Assembly (NCBI RefSeq): GCF_002482385.1
Contig: NZ_DLFW01000031.1
Span: forward strand, 9,376 to 73,375
Source: Dysgonomonas sp. UBA7710
Lineage (GTDB): Bacteria > Bacteroidota > Bacteroidia > Bacteroidales > Dysgonomonadaceae
Length of the DNA stretch: 64,000 nucleotides
Reading direction: 5' to 3'
Both the position numbers and the translations under genes were made by a program. This document shows positions 17,083-25,620 of the stretch, piece after piece. Position 1 is the stretch's first letter, and each line of letters starts with the position of its first letter. The notes under the pieces were generated by a model that ran no database searches, had not been told where the DNA came from, and was given only the letters and a program-made list of their open reading frames with translations.

Positions 17083-17097
17083 TGTATATACAACAAA

Positions 17098-17127
17098 AAC
17101 CCGGCCTGTGATATCACAGGCCGGGTT
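17098..17127. terminator. Bidirectional terminator between the VWA gene and ffh
   Basis: A perfect 15-bp inverted repeat (AACCCGGCCTGTGAT and its complement) with no extra spacer lies between convergent genes, with A-rich sequence on the left and T-rich sequence on the right. Confidence 0.85.
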
Positions 17128-17150
17128 GGATTATCTTATTTGTAAGAGCA

Positions 17151-18470
17151 TTATCTCCTCATCTTAGGCATCTTGCCTCCCTTCATCTGTGTCATCATCT
17201 TCATCATCTTACGGGTTTCGTCGAACTGCTTAATCAGCTTATTCACCTCTTGTATAGATGTACCGCTACCTTTGGCAATACGCTGGCGACGGCTTCCGTT
17301 CAGGATTTCAGGCTGAGACCTTTCTTTCGGTGTCATGGAGTAGATGATAGCCTCGATACTTTTGAAGGCATCATCATCAATGTCCAGATCCTTGATTGCT
17401 TTACCCACTCCCGGAATCATGGAAGCAAGGTCTTTGAGGTTACCCATCTTCTTTATCTGTTGTATCTGTCCGATAAAGTCGTTGAAGTCGAACTGGTTCT
17501 TTGCAATCTTCTTTTGCAGGCGGCGCGCTTCTTCTTCATCATATTGTTCCTGTGCCCTTTCCACGAGTGAAACGATGTCACCCATACCGAGGATACGGTC
17601 GGCCATACGTTCAGGATGGAATACATCGAGTGCATCCATCTTCTCGCCTGTACCCACGAATTTAATCGGCTTATCCACTACCGAACGGATAGACAGCGCA
17701 GCACCACCACGGGTATCACCATCCAGCTTGGTTAATACAACTCCGTCGAAGTTGAGCCTGTCGTTAAATTCCTTGGCGGTATTTACAGCATCCTGCCCTG
17801 TCATGGAGTCTACTACAAAGAGGATTTCGTCAGGTCTCACAGCGTCTTTTACGGCTGTTATCTCCTTCATCATCTCCTCATCTATAGCCAGACGTCCGGC
17901 GGTATCTATAATTACAAGGTCATTCCCGTTTTGCTTGGCAAACCTGATCGCATTCTGAGCTATCTGCACCGGATTTTTATTATCATCTTCCGAATATACA
18001 GGAACTTCTATCTGCGTACCCAGTATTTTCAACTGCTCGATAGCAGCAGGACGATAAACGTCTCCGGCCACAAGCAAAGGATTTTTGCCTTTCTTCGATT
18101 TCAGCAATTTAGCCAGCTTACCCGAGAAAGTAGTCTTACCCGAACCCTGAAGACCCGACATAAGTATAACAGCCGGGGAACCTTTCAGATTGATATCGGT
18201 TGCCGTACCTCCCATCAGGGCAGCCAGTTCGTCATGAACGATTTTCACCATCAACTGTTCAGGCTTCACGGCCGTAAGCACATTCTGTCCTAATGCCTTT
18301 TCCTTAACGGTTTCGGTAAACTGCTTGGCTGTTTTGTAGTTTACGTCGGCATCAAGTAATGCGCGGCGTACATCTTTCAGCGTTTCGGCAACGTTTATCT
18401 CGGTGATCTTACCCTCACCTTTCAGGATCTTAAACGAACGTTCTAATCTATTACTTAGACTTTCAAACAT
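17151..18470 (-). CDS. ffh: Signal recognition particle protein Ffh
   Basis: Ffh is the GTPase of the signal recognition particle and targets nascent membrane and secreted proteins to FtsY at the inner membrane. The start is placed at MFESLSNRLERSF (18470), which matches the conserved N-domain; the frame extends 14 codons upstream without homology. The 439 residues show the NG domain GTPase loops GLQGSGKTTFSGKLA and DTAGRL, then TKLDGDTRGGAAL, and a methionine-rich M domain at the C-terminus (MMKMMTQMKGGKMPKM) that binds SRP RNA and signal peptides. No SRP RNA was recognised nearby. Confidence 0.97.
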   Translation of the reverse strand: MFESLSNRLERSFKILKGEGKITEINVAETLKDVRRALLDADVNYKTAKQFTETVKEKALGQNVLTAVKPEQLMVKIVHDELAALMGGTATDINLKGSPAVILMSGLQGSGKTTFSGKLAKLLKSKKGKNPLLVAGDVYRPAAIEQLKILGTQIEVPVYSEDDNKNPVQIAQNAIRFAKQNGNDLVIIDTAGRLAIDEEMMKEITAVKDAVRPDEILFVVDSMTGQDAVNTAKEFNDRLNFDGVVLTKLDGDTRGGAALSIRSVVDKPIKFVGTGEKMDALDVFHPERMADRILGMGDIVSLVERAQEQYDEEEARRLQKKIAKNQFDFNDFIGQIQQIKKMGNLKDLASMIPGVGKAIKDLDIDDDAFKSIEAIIYSMTPKERSQPEILNGSRRQRIAKGSGTSIQEVNKLIKQFDETRKMMKMMTQMKGGKMPKMRR

Positions 18471-18509
18471 ATTATTGTTGTTATTTATTATCAATGTTAT
18501 ATGGGAGCA

Positions 18510-18517
18510 CAAAGATA
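18510..18517 (-). promoter_or_regulatory. Putative -7 box of ffh
   Basis: On the minus strand this reads TATCTTTG, 40 bases upstream of the chosen ATG at 18470. Its position also supports that start over the upstream one at 18512, which would fall inside the promoter. Confidence 0.6.
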
Positions 18518-18792
18518 TAAACTTTTGCTATAAAGTGAAAAACTGATTGTGCTTTTCTTACCATGCATAATTATATGAATATGCCAAACAATATCAGAAA
18601 TCTTTATTCCCTAGCTTTGGTTCCGGCAATCTACACTTCAATTCGGTTAACAGTAAACAACTTGTATCGCATATCTTGCCTGCTCCCATCTCATTTAATA
18701 ATACATTTATCTTTTTCATTATTCTATCCAAACATTGTATATTTACGTTTTATAAAACTCTCTCAGTATATAGATAAAAATTTTCGTTTCTG

Positions 18793-19530
18793 ATGTCGTC
18801 ACTTTGGAATCCGTGGCATGGTTGCCACAAAATAAGCGCAGGTTGTCTCAATTGCTACATGTACCGTGGCGATGCCAGGCGTGGTGTAGACAGCACCATA
18901 GTTAAGCAGACTAAGGACTTCGACAAGCCGGTAAAGAAAAAACGAAACGGAGAATATAAAGTTCCTCCCGGCGAAGATGTCTTTACCTGCTTCAATTCCG
19001 ACTTCTTCCATGCCGACGCGGACGAATGGCGGCCCGAGGCATGGAATATGATGCGTGAGCGCAGCGATCTCAGCTTTTTGATGATAACCAAACGAATCGA
19101 CAGATTACAGATAGGCTTGCCCGACGATTGGGGAGACGGATACGACAATGTGACTATAGCCTGCACGGTGGAAAATCAGGACAGGGTCGATTACCGTTTA
19201 CCTATCTACAAGAAAGCCCCGATTAAGCACAAAATAATTATCTGTGAACCCCTGTTAGAAAGGGTAGACCTGAAGCCTTATGATATAGGTTCATGGGTGG
19301 AGCATATCACTGCCGGAGGAGAATCGGGAAAGGACACGCGGGTATGCGATTTCGACTGGATAATGGAAATACACGACCTCTGTGTAGAAAACGATATCTC
19401 TTTTTGGTTCAAACAAACAGGGACGAATTTTATTAAAGACGGGAAATCGTATACGATACCTCGCCGGATGCAGCATTCACAGGCGAAGAAAGCCGGAATA
19501 GATTACAAGAAGTACATTGGGAAAAGATAA
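18793..19530 (+). CDS. DUF5131 (phage Gp37/Gp68-like) protein with Cys-rich N-terminus
   Basis: The 245-residue protein begins with WNPWHGCHKISAGCLNCYM, giving a C-x6-C-x2-C cluster at residues 11, 18 and 21. It continues with FCFNSD-like and FLMITKR blocks and an AGGESG motif near residue 175. This matches DUF5131, often annotated as phage Gp37/Gp68, a family related to radical-SAM proteins. The cysteine spacing differs from the classical CxxxCxxC, so an iron-sulfur cluster is plausible but unproven. In other genomes the family often accompanies a three-Cys-motif partner protein; none is seen here. No phage genes are adjacent. Confidence 0.75.
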   Translation: MSSLWNPWHGCHKISAGCLNCYMYRGDARRGVDSTIVKQTKDFDKPVKKKRNGEYKVPPGEDVFTCFNSDFFHADADEWRPEAWNMMRERSDLSFLMITKRIDRLQIGLPDDWGDGYDNVTIACTVENQDRVDYRLPIYKKAPIKHKIIICEPLLERVDLKPYDIGSWVEHITAGGESGKDTRVCDFDWIMEIHDLCVENDISFWFKQTGTNFIKDGKSYTIPRRMQHSQAKKAGIDYKKYIGKR

Positions 19531-19575
19531 ACATTTAAAATATCTTTTCCTTTCGTTAGTTAACAAATAATCGCC

Positions 19576-19583
19576 TAAATTTG
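19576..19583 (+). promoter_or_regulatory. Putative -7 box of the DUF5063-exonuclease pair
   Basis: TAAATTTG matches TAnnTTTG, 65 bases before the ATG at 19648. Confidence 0.4.
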
Positions 19584-19647
19584 TTATCTATAAAAAACAG
19601 AGAAAAATCCGCGTGTCAAAATATACCGGAGAAAATAAAGAACAACA

Positions 19648-20223
19648 ATGACAGACCAACTAAAAGAAATAGTATACTCGAAAGATGCGATTGAATTCGT
19701 GACTGTAGCCGTGCAGTATTGTGCTTTTCTGGAAAATTTCGATGAAATCACGGAAACAGAACTGACCGACAAACTGACAAAGATTCTCCCCCTGCTATAT
19801 CTGAAAGCAACCCTTGTACCGGAAACAGATACGGTAAATGATGAAGAACCGGAGATAACAGTTACGGAAGACATATACAATTTTATCACTTCCAAATTAT
19901 ACAATGTATATGTAAATAACGATACATACCTCGAAGTATTTCTTCAGGATATGAAATATAGTGAAACGCCTATATCGGCGAGTATAAGTGAGGACCTTGC
20001 GGACATCTATCAGGATACAAAAAACTTTATCACCATATTCGAACGGGGTATTACCGAAAATATGAATGACGCCCTCTATGTATGTATGGAAAACTTCAAA
20101 TCATACTGGGGACAAAAGCTTGTGAACGTGTTACGGGCATTGCATTCGATAAAATACCCGACTGAACCGGATATACTCGGAGACGAAGACCTTGAACAGA
20201 CTGATAGTGAAGAATTATGGTAA
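19648..20223 (+). CDS. DUF5063 protein
   Basis: This acidic 191-residue protein without signal or membrane segments matches the Bacteroidetes DUF5063 family, whose function is unknown. It is predicted mostly helical, with a FVTVAVQYCAFLE start and a SYWGQKLVNVLRALH segment near the end. Its last codons overlap the next gene by 7 bases (the ATG of the exonuclease lies within GAATTATGGTAA). That indicates translational coupling and suggests a shared role with the 3'-5' exonuclease, since this gene order is common in Bacteroidetes. Confidence 0.8.
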   Translation: MTDQLKEIVYSKDAIEFVTVAVQYCAFLENFDEITETELTDKLTKILPLLYLKATLVPETDTVNDEEPEITVTEDIYNFITSKLYNVYVNNDTYLEVFLQDMKYSETPISASISEDLADIYQDTKNFITIFERGITENMNDALYVCMENFKSYWGQKLVNVLRALHSIKYPTEPDILGDEDLEQTDSEELW

Positions 20224-20804
20224 GAACAATTTCAAAAGAAGAATTATCCGTAATGCCAATGGAAAAATTCGAAGGGCGGATAATTGTTGTACAAAGTGAA
20301 AGTGAGGCTGAGAAAGCCGCTGCTTATCTCAAAAAACAAACGGCTATCGGGTTCGATACTGAAACCCGTCCTGCTTTTCGTAAAGGTGTATCCCATCAGA
20401 TTGCATTGATGCAGTTATCAACTGATGACACCTGTTTCCTTTTTCGGCTGAACATAATCGGACTGCCCGATTGTCTGGCAGATATACTTATCGATCCGGC
20501 AATAAAAAAAATAGGGCTCTCCCTGAAAGACGATTTTTCAGCCATACATAAGCGGAATGCGGCCTTCGTTCCGTCTAATTTCATTGAACTCCAGTCTTTT
20601 GTGAAAAGTTATGGCATTGAAGATAATGGCCTGCAACGTATTTATGGCATACTTTTTGAAAAAAGAATATCGAAAGGTCAGCGCCTGTCAAATTGGGAAG
20701 CGGATGTACTATCCGATGCACAGAAAATGTATGCTGCCATTGATGCATGGGCTTGCCTTAGAATATACAATGAATTGAAAGTAAGGAAAAAAACAGCTCC
20801 CTGA
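20217..20804 (+). CDS. 3'-5' exonuclease domain protein (RNase D/WRN type)
   Basis: The 195-residue protein is a stand-alone DEDDy exonuclease. Exo I is GFDTETRP (about residues 42-49), Exo II is LSLKDDFSAI (about 101-110) and Exo III is YAAIDAWACLRIY (about 172-184), with the Y-x3-D arrangement of the DEDDy class. The HRDC and helicase domains of RNase D or WRN are absent. Substrate could be RNA or DNA 3' ends. It overlaps the DUF5063 gene by 7 bases and is probably co-translated with it. Confidence 0.87.
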   Translation: MVRTISKEELSVMPMEKFEGRIIVVQSESEAEKAAAYLKKQTAIGFDTETRPAFRKGVSHQIALMQLSTDDTCFLFRLNIIGLPDCLADILIDPAIKKIGLSLKDDFSAIHKRNAAFVPSNFIELQSFVKSYGIEDNGLQRIYGILFEKRISKGQRLSNWEADVLSDAQKMYAAIDAWACLRIYNELKVRKKTAP

Positions 20805-20912
20805 TCCCCAAGCGGGACTTACAGAGAGACTAAGAGGTAAAATGAAGAGTCAAGGATTGTTTTTTTCCAATCTTTGAATAATGAAATTTTTAAATCTTGA
20901 AATTAATCACAT

Positions 20913-21836
20913 ATGGCATTCATAGATTATTATAGCATATTGGGCGTATCCAAGACAGCCAGTGCGGACGATATCAAAAAATCGTACCGCAAACTGGCCA
21001 GAAAGTATCATCCTGATATCAACCCAAATGATGAAGAAGCAAAAAAGAAGTTCCAGCAGATAAACGAAGCTAACGAAGTGCTTTCCGATCCCGAAAAGCG
21101 GAAGAAATATGATGAATACGGCGAAAACTGGAAGCACGCCGAAGAATACGAAAAAGCCCGTCAGCAGCAATCACAAAATGGTGGTTTTGCCGACTATGGC
21201 AGCTTTGGCGGTTTCGGGGGAGGTTCGTATAGTTTCGGAGGAGAGGATGAAGGGGGATTTTCCGATTTCTTCGAATCGCTGTTTGGAGGACGAAGATCTT
21301 CGTCGGGTAGCAGCCGTCAAAGCAGAGGGTACAGAGGACAAGACTATACCTCGGAACTGCATTTAAGCCTGCGCGATGCATCTGAAACCCATAAGCGCAC
21401 ACTCACTTTGAATGGTAAGAACCTGCGCATAACCATTCCTGCCGGAGTGTCCGACGGACAGGTAATAAAACTTGCAGGACAAGGAGCAGCGGGTAAAAAC
21501 GGCGGGCCGAACGGCGACCTGTATATTACATTTGTTATAGAAGAAGATCCTAAATTTAAACGGGTAGGAAACGATTTATATACCAATGCCAACCTGAATC
21601 TGTACACAGCTGTTCTTGGCGGAGAAGAGACAGTAGACACCTTCACCGGAAAAGTAAAACTGAAAGTAGCGGCAGGGACTCAGAATGGAACAAAAGTAAG
21701 ATTGAAAGGCAAAGGATTTCCCGTTTACAAGAAAGACGGACAGTTTGGAGACCTTATTATAACATACTCGATAGAGATACCGGTCAATCTGAATCATGAA
21801 CAAAAGGAATTGTTCGAAAAGCTAGCGAAGTCTTAA
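20913..21836 (+). CDS. cbpA: DnaJ-family co-chaperone CbpA
   Basis: The 307-residue protein has an N-terminal J-domain (residues about 4-70) with the HPD motif in RKYHPDINPN, a Gly/Phe-rich and Ser-rich linker (about 90-145), and two DnaJ C-terminal beta domains (about 150-300; IPAGVSDGQVIKLAGQG, RLKGKGFPVYK). The zinc-finger domain of DnaJ is absent, as in curved-DNA-binding protein CbpA. It would stimulate the ATPase of DnaK on client proteins. The next gene is its modulator CbpM, 18 bases downstream, which supports the assignment. Confidence 0.93.
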   Translation: MAFIDYYSILGVSKTASADDIKKSYRKLARKYHPDINPNDEEAKKKFQQINEANEVLSDPEKRKKYDEYGENWKHAEEYEKARQQQSQNGGFADYGSFGGFGGGSYSFGGEDEGGFSDFFESLFGGRRSSSGSSRQSRGYRGQDYTSELHLSLRDASETHKRTLTLNGKNLRITIPAGVSDGQVIKLAGQGAAGKNGGPNGDLYITFVIEEDPKFKRVGNDLYTNANLNLYTAVLGGEETVDTFTGKVKLKVAAGTQNGTKVRLKGKGFPVYKKDGQFGDLIITYSIEIPVNLNHEQKELFEKLAKS

Positions 21837-21854
21837 CCCTAAAGTATCAACGTT

Positions 21855-22142
21855 ATGACATCAGAATTAATCATCATACAGGAGTATTGCATACAGAATC
21901 AGGTGGAGCCCGACTTTATCGTACAACTCGAAAACGAAGGGCTTATACAAGTCAGTATTGTCGGGAACGAGCGCTATATACATATCTCCCAGCTAAAATA
22001 CCTCGACCAGTATGTGCGGTGGTATTACGACCTATCAATCAACGTGGCGGGTATAGACGTTATCCGGAACCTGCTGGACAAGATAGATGACATGCAGGAA
22101 GAAATACACCGTTTGAAAGAACAGCTAAGGCTAATAGACTGA
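21855..22142 (+). CDS. cbpM: Chaperone modulator CbpM
   Basis: The 95-residue protein matches the CbpM/MerR-like HTH family that binds the J-domain of CbpA and inhibits its co-chaperone and DNA-binding activity. The N-terminal half carries the MerR-like part (VQLENEGLIQVS near residue 24) and the C-terminal half a helix with DKIDDMQEEIHRLKEQL. It directly follows cbpA, the usual order, and its stop is 3 bases before the beta-lactamase ATG, so all three genes are likely on one transcript. Confidence 0.87.
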   Translation: MTSELIIIQEYCIQNQVEPDFIVQLENEGLIQVSIVGNERYIHISQLKYLDQYVRWYYDLSINVAGIDVIRNLLDKIDDMQEEIHRLKEQLRLID

Positions 22143-22145
22143 TAT

Positions 22146-23027
22146 ATGAAACACCTATTCCTGCTTATAAGCGTATTTGCAATCGCAACTTATGCTTTCT
22201 CACAAAATGATGTGCTAAGAAATGATATAGCAAAAATTATCGGAGGCAAACGGGCTACTGTCGGAGTTGCATTGATAGTCGATGGAAAAGACACATTGAC
22301 GGTCAATAACGATTTCCATTATCCGACACAGAGCACTTACAAATTTCATTTGGCTCTGGCTGTCCTCGACTATCTCAATAAGAACAACCTGTCGCTCGAT
22401 CATAAAATATTCATTCGTAAAGCTGAACTCTTACCCGGTACCCATAGCCCTCTGAGAGACGATTATCCCGATGGAAACATCGAATTACCAGTTAGAGAAA
22501 TCTTAAAATATACAGTTTCCCTAAGCGATAACAACGGATGTGATATCCTGTTTCGCTTTGTGGGTGGTACCTCCGCAGTAGACCGGTATATAAGAAACCT
22601 CGGATTTTCCGATTTTGCCATTGCCGCCACCGAAGAAGAAATGCATGGCCCGTGGGAAGTACAATATACCAACTGGAGTACTCCTCTTACAGCTGCACGG
22701 GTATTGGAAAAATTCAGGACAGGCAATATACTGCCTCAACATTTCTACGACTTTCTGTGGAATGCCATGGTGGATACTGCAACCGGACCGAAGAAGATCA
22801 AAGGGCTGCTGCCTCCGGGAACGATTGTCGCTCATAAGACCGGCTCATCTTTCCGTAATGCCGAGGGGCTGAATGCCGCGGAAAATGATATTGCAATCAT
22901 CCGGTTGCCCGATGGCCGTTATTATTCACTTGCCGTTTTTATCGCAGATTCGATGGAAGACGATGCCACGAATATGCGGATGATAGCAGAAATATCGAAG
23001 GCTGTATATGACTCCCTTACAAAATAG
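22146..23027 (+). CDS. Class A beta-lactamase, subclass A2-like
   Basis: The 293-residue protein has a signal peptide ending near residue 20 (YAFSQ) and the serine beta-lactamase motifs: S63-T-Y-K66, S127-D-N129, a glutamate-rich omega-loop segment TEEEMHGPW (about 162-170) and K231-T-G. STYK in the context QSTYKFHLA and the extended sequence around 95-115 resemble the CfxA/CepA/PER branch (subclass A2) of Bacteroidetes. It should hydrolyse penicillins and probably cephalosporins in the periplasm; the spectrum cannot be read from sequence. It is 3 bases from cbpM, with no IS or transfer genes nearby, so it looks intrinsic to the chromosome. Confidence 0.9.
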   Translation: MKHLFLLISVFAIATYAFSQNDVLRNDIAKIIGGKRATVGVALIVDGKDTLTVNNDFHYPTQSTYKFHLALAVLDYLNKNNLSLDHKIFIRKAELLPGTHSPLRDDYPDGNIELPVREILKYTVSLSDNNGCDILFRFVGGTSAVDRYIRNLGFSDFAIAATEEEMHGPWEVQYTNWSTPLTAARVLEKFRTGNILPQHFYDFLWNAMVDTATGPKKIKGLLPPGTIVAHKTGSSFRNAEGLNAAENDIAIIRLPDGRYYSLAVFIADSMEDDATNMRMIAEISKAVYDSLTK

Positions 23028-23045
23028 GCATGAGAGGCAGCGAAT

Positions 23046-23921
23046 TTATCTGATGGCGCCCTGCGGACATATATCCGCACATTTCCGGCACAAGATACAT
23101 TCGCTTGAGCTTATTTTCTTCCCTTTCGAGATATAATTTACTACATCCACGTCCATCGGACAATTACGGTTGCAGGAACCGCAAGAGGTGCATTCGTTTC
23201 CGGAAGGACTTACCTTTATCAAAGCGATGCTTGTCTGCGCTTTCATAACCAGTGACACCGGACAGACGATTTTGCAAAAGGCACGTTTCTTCCTGAATTT
23301 AAAGGCAAGGATCACAGCAACAAGATAGTAAAGACCATTACCTGCAAGGAACCAGATCAGAGCCCCGGGCTTTCCACCTTGCACAATACCTCCATCTTCA
23401 TTTATATGATTTGTCTGCCAGTCGTAACCCAGCAGAATAAAAGCTACAGGTATCAATATAGAAGCAATAAATACCAGATAACGCATACGGGTATATTTGA
23501 CCGGAATCTTACGGTTTTCTTTTATCGGCAACCATTCCAGGATAGCAGCTGTCCAGCAGGCCCAGCCACAGAAACCTCGTCCCCAGATCAACGGGCCGAT
23601 AATCTTGGCAATGGCATAATGCACCAGTACCCGGATAAATAGTCCGGTGGAAATAAATAATAATATATAAAACACATTCTCTTCCAATTGCAGATTCTCC
23701 CGTTGCATGACTCCCAAAAAGAGAAGAAACACCGGTGAAATCATTAAAATAGTGATACGACGCCCCAGATCTTTATTCTTCCCCTCTAGCCTAGACGCAA
23801 TCAACGAACCTATCGTAATCCAGCCGCCAATCCAGGGGAAAATGATGCGAAATCCCCACCAGCCTAAAGAGAATCCAAGTAAAAGTCCGATAAGTAAAGG
23901 AACAAAATGTTTGAATTTCAT
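23046..23921 (-). CDS. Membrane 4Fe-4S ferredoxin-type protein (NapH/CcoG-like)
   Basis: The 291-residue protein has five or six membrane helices and a C-terminal cytoplasmic ferredoxin domain with two clusters: CTSCGSCNRNCP and CILCRKCADICP. A GRGFCGWACWTAAIL motif between helices and the FCKIVCP motif are hallmarks of the NapH/RdxA/CcoG type, which pass electrons across or along the membrane. The partner is unknown. A 21-codon hydrophobic ORF lies 10 bases upstream and a good promoter precedes both. It is convergent with the beta-lactamase gene, 18 bases apart. Confidence 0.87.
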   Translation of the reverse strand: MKFKHFVPLLIGLLLGFSLGWWGFRIIFPWIGGWITIGSLIASRLEGKNKDLGRRITILMISPVFLLFLGVMQRENLQLEENVFYILLFISTGLFIRVLVHYAIAKIIGPLIWGRGFCGWACWTAAILEWLPIKENRKIPVKYTRMRYLVFIASILIPVAFILLGYDWQTNHINEDGGIVQGGKPGALIWFLAGNGLYYLVAVILAFKFRKKRAFCKIVCPVSLVMKAQTSIALIKVSPSGNECTSCGSCNRNCPMDVDVVNYISKGKKISSSECILCRKCADICPQGAIR

Positions 23922-23931
23922 ACATTATATT

Positions 23932-23997
23932 TTAATAGATTAATAGAGCCAACAATAATCCTGAGACAAAGCCTAAAGTAAAAGCAATCCTATTCAT
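23932..23997 (-). CDS. Candidate 21-residue hydrophobic small protein
   Basis: This reading frame, MNRIAFTLGF followed by VSGLLLALLIY, could form one membrane helix. It lies between a consensus promoter (24023-24053) and the 4Fe-4S protein gene, ending 10 bases before that gene's ATG, which is the spacing expected within an operon. Small single-helix subunits are known for other membrane redox complexes (CydX-type). Whether it is translated cannot be told from one sequence; a leader peptide or chance ORF remains possible. Confidence 0.45.
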   Translation of the reverse strand: MNRIAFTLGFVSGLLLALLIY

Positions 23998-24022
23998 ATA
24001 ATAATTGTTTCTTGATTTGAGG

Positions 24023-24053
24023 CAAATATAGACCGTATAGAAACAGTTTCAAA
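24023..24053 (-). promoter_or_regulatory. Consensus Bacteroidetes promoter of the 4Fe-4S protein operon
   Basis: On the minus strand TTTG (24053-24050), a 19-base spacer and TATATTTG (24030-24023) match the -33/-7 consensus exactly. The 21-codon ORF starts 25 bases beyond the -7 box. Confidence 0.8.
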
Positions 24054-24134
24054 AGTTCTGTGACAGACAGCAATAAATGTGACAAACAGCTATGTCTGCC
24101 CATCATAAGCCAGTTATAATAAAATATAAGCTTA

Positions 24135-25007
24135 TTATCCCGCGATACGGGTACGGATGAGTCTTGTGTAGGTACGCGATACGGGAACTTCGTCCTTTGT
24201 ATATCTCAGTTTTAGCTGGAATCCTAGCGAATTTCCTGTGACTGAAACGACTTGTGCTATGTTCACCATGAAAGCCCGGTGGCAGCGTACGATGTCAGGA
24301 TAAGATTGCAGGTCTGTCTCTATCTGACTGATGGTAGCCCTGAGTTGTTTTTGTCTTACAATATCGTTTTCCTGATAATAAAATGTAGTATAGTTCCCCG
24401 ATGACTCGATGTAAAGGAGTGTCTCAGGATTGAAACTAACGGAGTCTTTTGTAGTGCCACTCAATGTAATTATGCCGGAGTTAGCTGGCAAAGCCTGCTG
24501 ATTCGCAGCCAAACGTTCGAGCAGCCTGTTGTTACTCTCTTTTGCCTCACGCAGATTCCGTTTCAGTGCATTATTCTGTATAAAGAATGATATGACAATA
24601 GTAGGAACCAACCCGACCATAAATGTAGCAACCACATAGAAGGTAAAAACGGATAGGAGTATCTCCGGATCTCTATGTCTGATAGAAATATCAAACAAAA
24701 AATTACCGATACTAATAGTTAGGATTATAATCAGTTTATTGAGTGTATTCCTCCATGTAGTCCAACAGGCAGGGTTATAGAATTTTTTGAATATCGCAGG
24801 AAACACATAAGTTACGATTGAAGTACATACTGCCGTCACCAGAGAATACCCTCCTATTATCAACCATTTATTAAATTCACCTTGTAGCTGGAAAGGCTGG
24901 AACAGAGCGAGTAGCAGAAAGACAGCAATAAATGCCACGACAATAGTCTGCCACGGCTTTTCACTGACCGGATACGGCTCTTTTAAATATCTAATTATTC
25001 TACTCAT
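24135..25007 (-). CDS. LytTR-family transcriptional regulator with membrane domain
   Basis: The 290-residue protein has four membrane helices in the first 150 residues (IVVAFIAVFLLLALF; SLVTAVCTSIVTYVF and two more), a short coiled linker (about 150-180) and a LytTR DNA-binding domain (about 188-290; FNPETLLYIESSGNYTTFYY, VRCHRAFMVNIAQV, VPVSRTY). It lacks a receiver domain, so it probably senses a membrane signal directly. The target is unknown. It is not closely coupled to either neighbour. Confidence 0.85.
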   Translation of the reverse strand: MSRIIRYLKEPYPVSEKPWQTIVVAFIAVFLLLALFQPFQLQGEFNKWLIIGGYSLVTAVCTSIVTYVFPAIFKKFYNPACWTTWRNTLNKLIIILTISIGNFLFDISIRHRDPEILLSVFTFYVVATFMVGLVPTIVISFFIQNNALKRNLREAKESNNRLLERLAANQQALPANSGIITLSGTTKDSVSFNPETLLYIESSGNYTTFYYQENDIVRQKQLRATISQIETDLQSYPDIVRCHRAFMVNIAQVVSVTGNSLGFQLKLRYTKDEVPVSRTYTRLIRTRIAG

Positions 25008-25108
25008 CTATATAATATAAACAGTAATATGCTTTAAAAAAATGCCTGAAAATAGTCCTAAAAATTGGAACGAGCAAAATTTAGACAGGCTCTAAAATAA
25101 GGATTTTG

Positions 25109-25116
25109 TATCTTTG
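25109..25116 (+). promoter_or_regulatory. Putative -7 box of the phosphatase gene
   Basis: TATCTTTG matches TAnnTTTG and ends 24 bases before the ATG at 25141. Confidence 0.5.
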
Positions 25117-25140
25117 CCATTCTCAAATTAAAATACTCTT

Positions 25141-25620
25141 ATGAAAGAATATAAAATACTCTTTGTCTGTCTCGGAAATATCTGCCGCTCTCCCGCCGCC
25201 GAAGGCATTCTCAAAAGGATGGTCAGGGAGCAGCGACTCGAAGATAAAATATCTATCGATTCGGCAGGGACATCAGGCTATCACGATGGCGACCTGCCCG
25301 ACCACCGGATGAGACAGCATGGCGCACGCAGGGGCTATAAGTTCGATTCGCTGTCACGCAGGTTTACAAGCCGGGATTTTGACCGGTTTGATGTCATACT
25401 GGCTATGGACGACAGCAATTACCATAACATTATGCGCCTTGCTCCTGATTTGGAATCGGAGAAGAAAGTGTACCGAATGGTAGATTTTTCGAACCGATTC
25501 GGTCACGACCATATCCCCGACCCTTATTATTCGGGTGCTGACGGTTTCGAACTAGTCCTCGATTTACTGGAAGACGCCTGTGAAGGATTACTGGATAAAC
25601 TGAAGAAAAACGAACTGTAA
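25141..25620 (+). CDS. Low-molecular-weight protein-tyrosine phosphatase
   Basis: The 159-residue protein has the LMW-PTP active-site loop CLGNICRSPAAEG at residues 10-22 (C-x5-R-S) and the general-acid aspartates in DPYYSG (about 129-134). Such enzymes remove phosphate from tyrosines of regulatory proteins or polysaccharide co-polymerase kinases; no tyrosine kinase gene is in the window. It is transcribed alone, convergent with the 2-hydroxyacid dehydrogenase with no base between the two stop codons. Confidence 0.92.
   Translation: MKEYKILFVCLGNICRSPAAEGILKRMVREQRLEDKISIDSAGTSGYHDGDLPDHRMRQHGARRGYKFDSLSRRFTSRDFDRFDVILAMDDSNYHNIMRLAPDLESEKKVYRMVDFSNRFGHDHIPDPYYSGADGFELVLDLLEDACEGLLDKLKKNEL

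Noticed and set aside
17344..17958. Long open frame antisense to ffh
   Set aside because: It is a codon-bias shadow of the conserved ffh gene; serine/isoleucine-rich with no family resemblance.
18563..18793. 76-codon frame between ffh and the DUF5131 gene
   Set aside because: Composition is that of A+T-rich non-coding DNA, with no domain. It ends inside the start of the DUF5131 gene.
18793..19530. Prophage remnant at the DUF5131 gene
   Set aside because: Despite the phage-derived family name there are no structural, integrase or lysis genes nearby and no attachment-site repeats.
22146..23027. Recently acquired resistance gene on a mobile element
   Set aside because: No insertion sequence or integrase borders it, and it is packed against cbpM like a native operon member.
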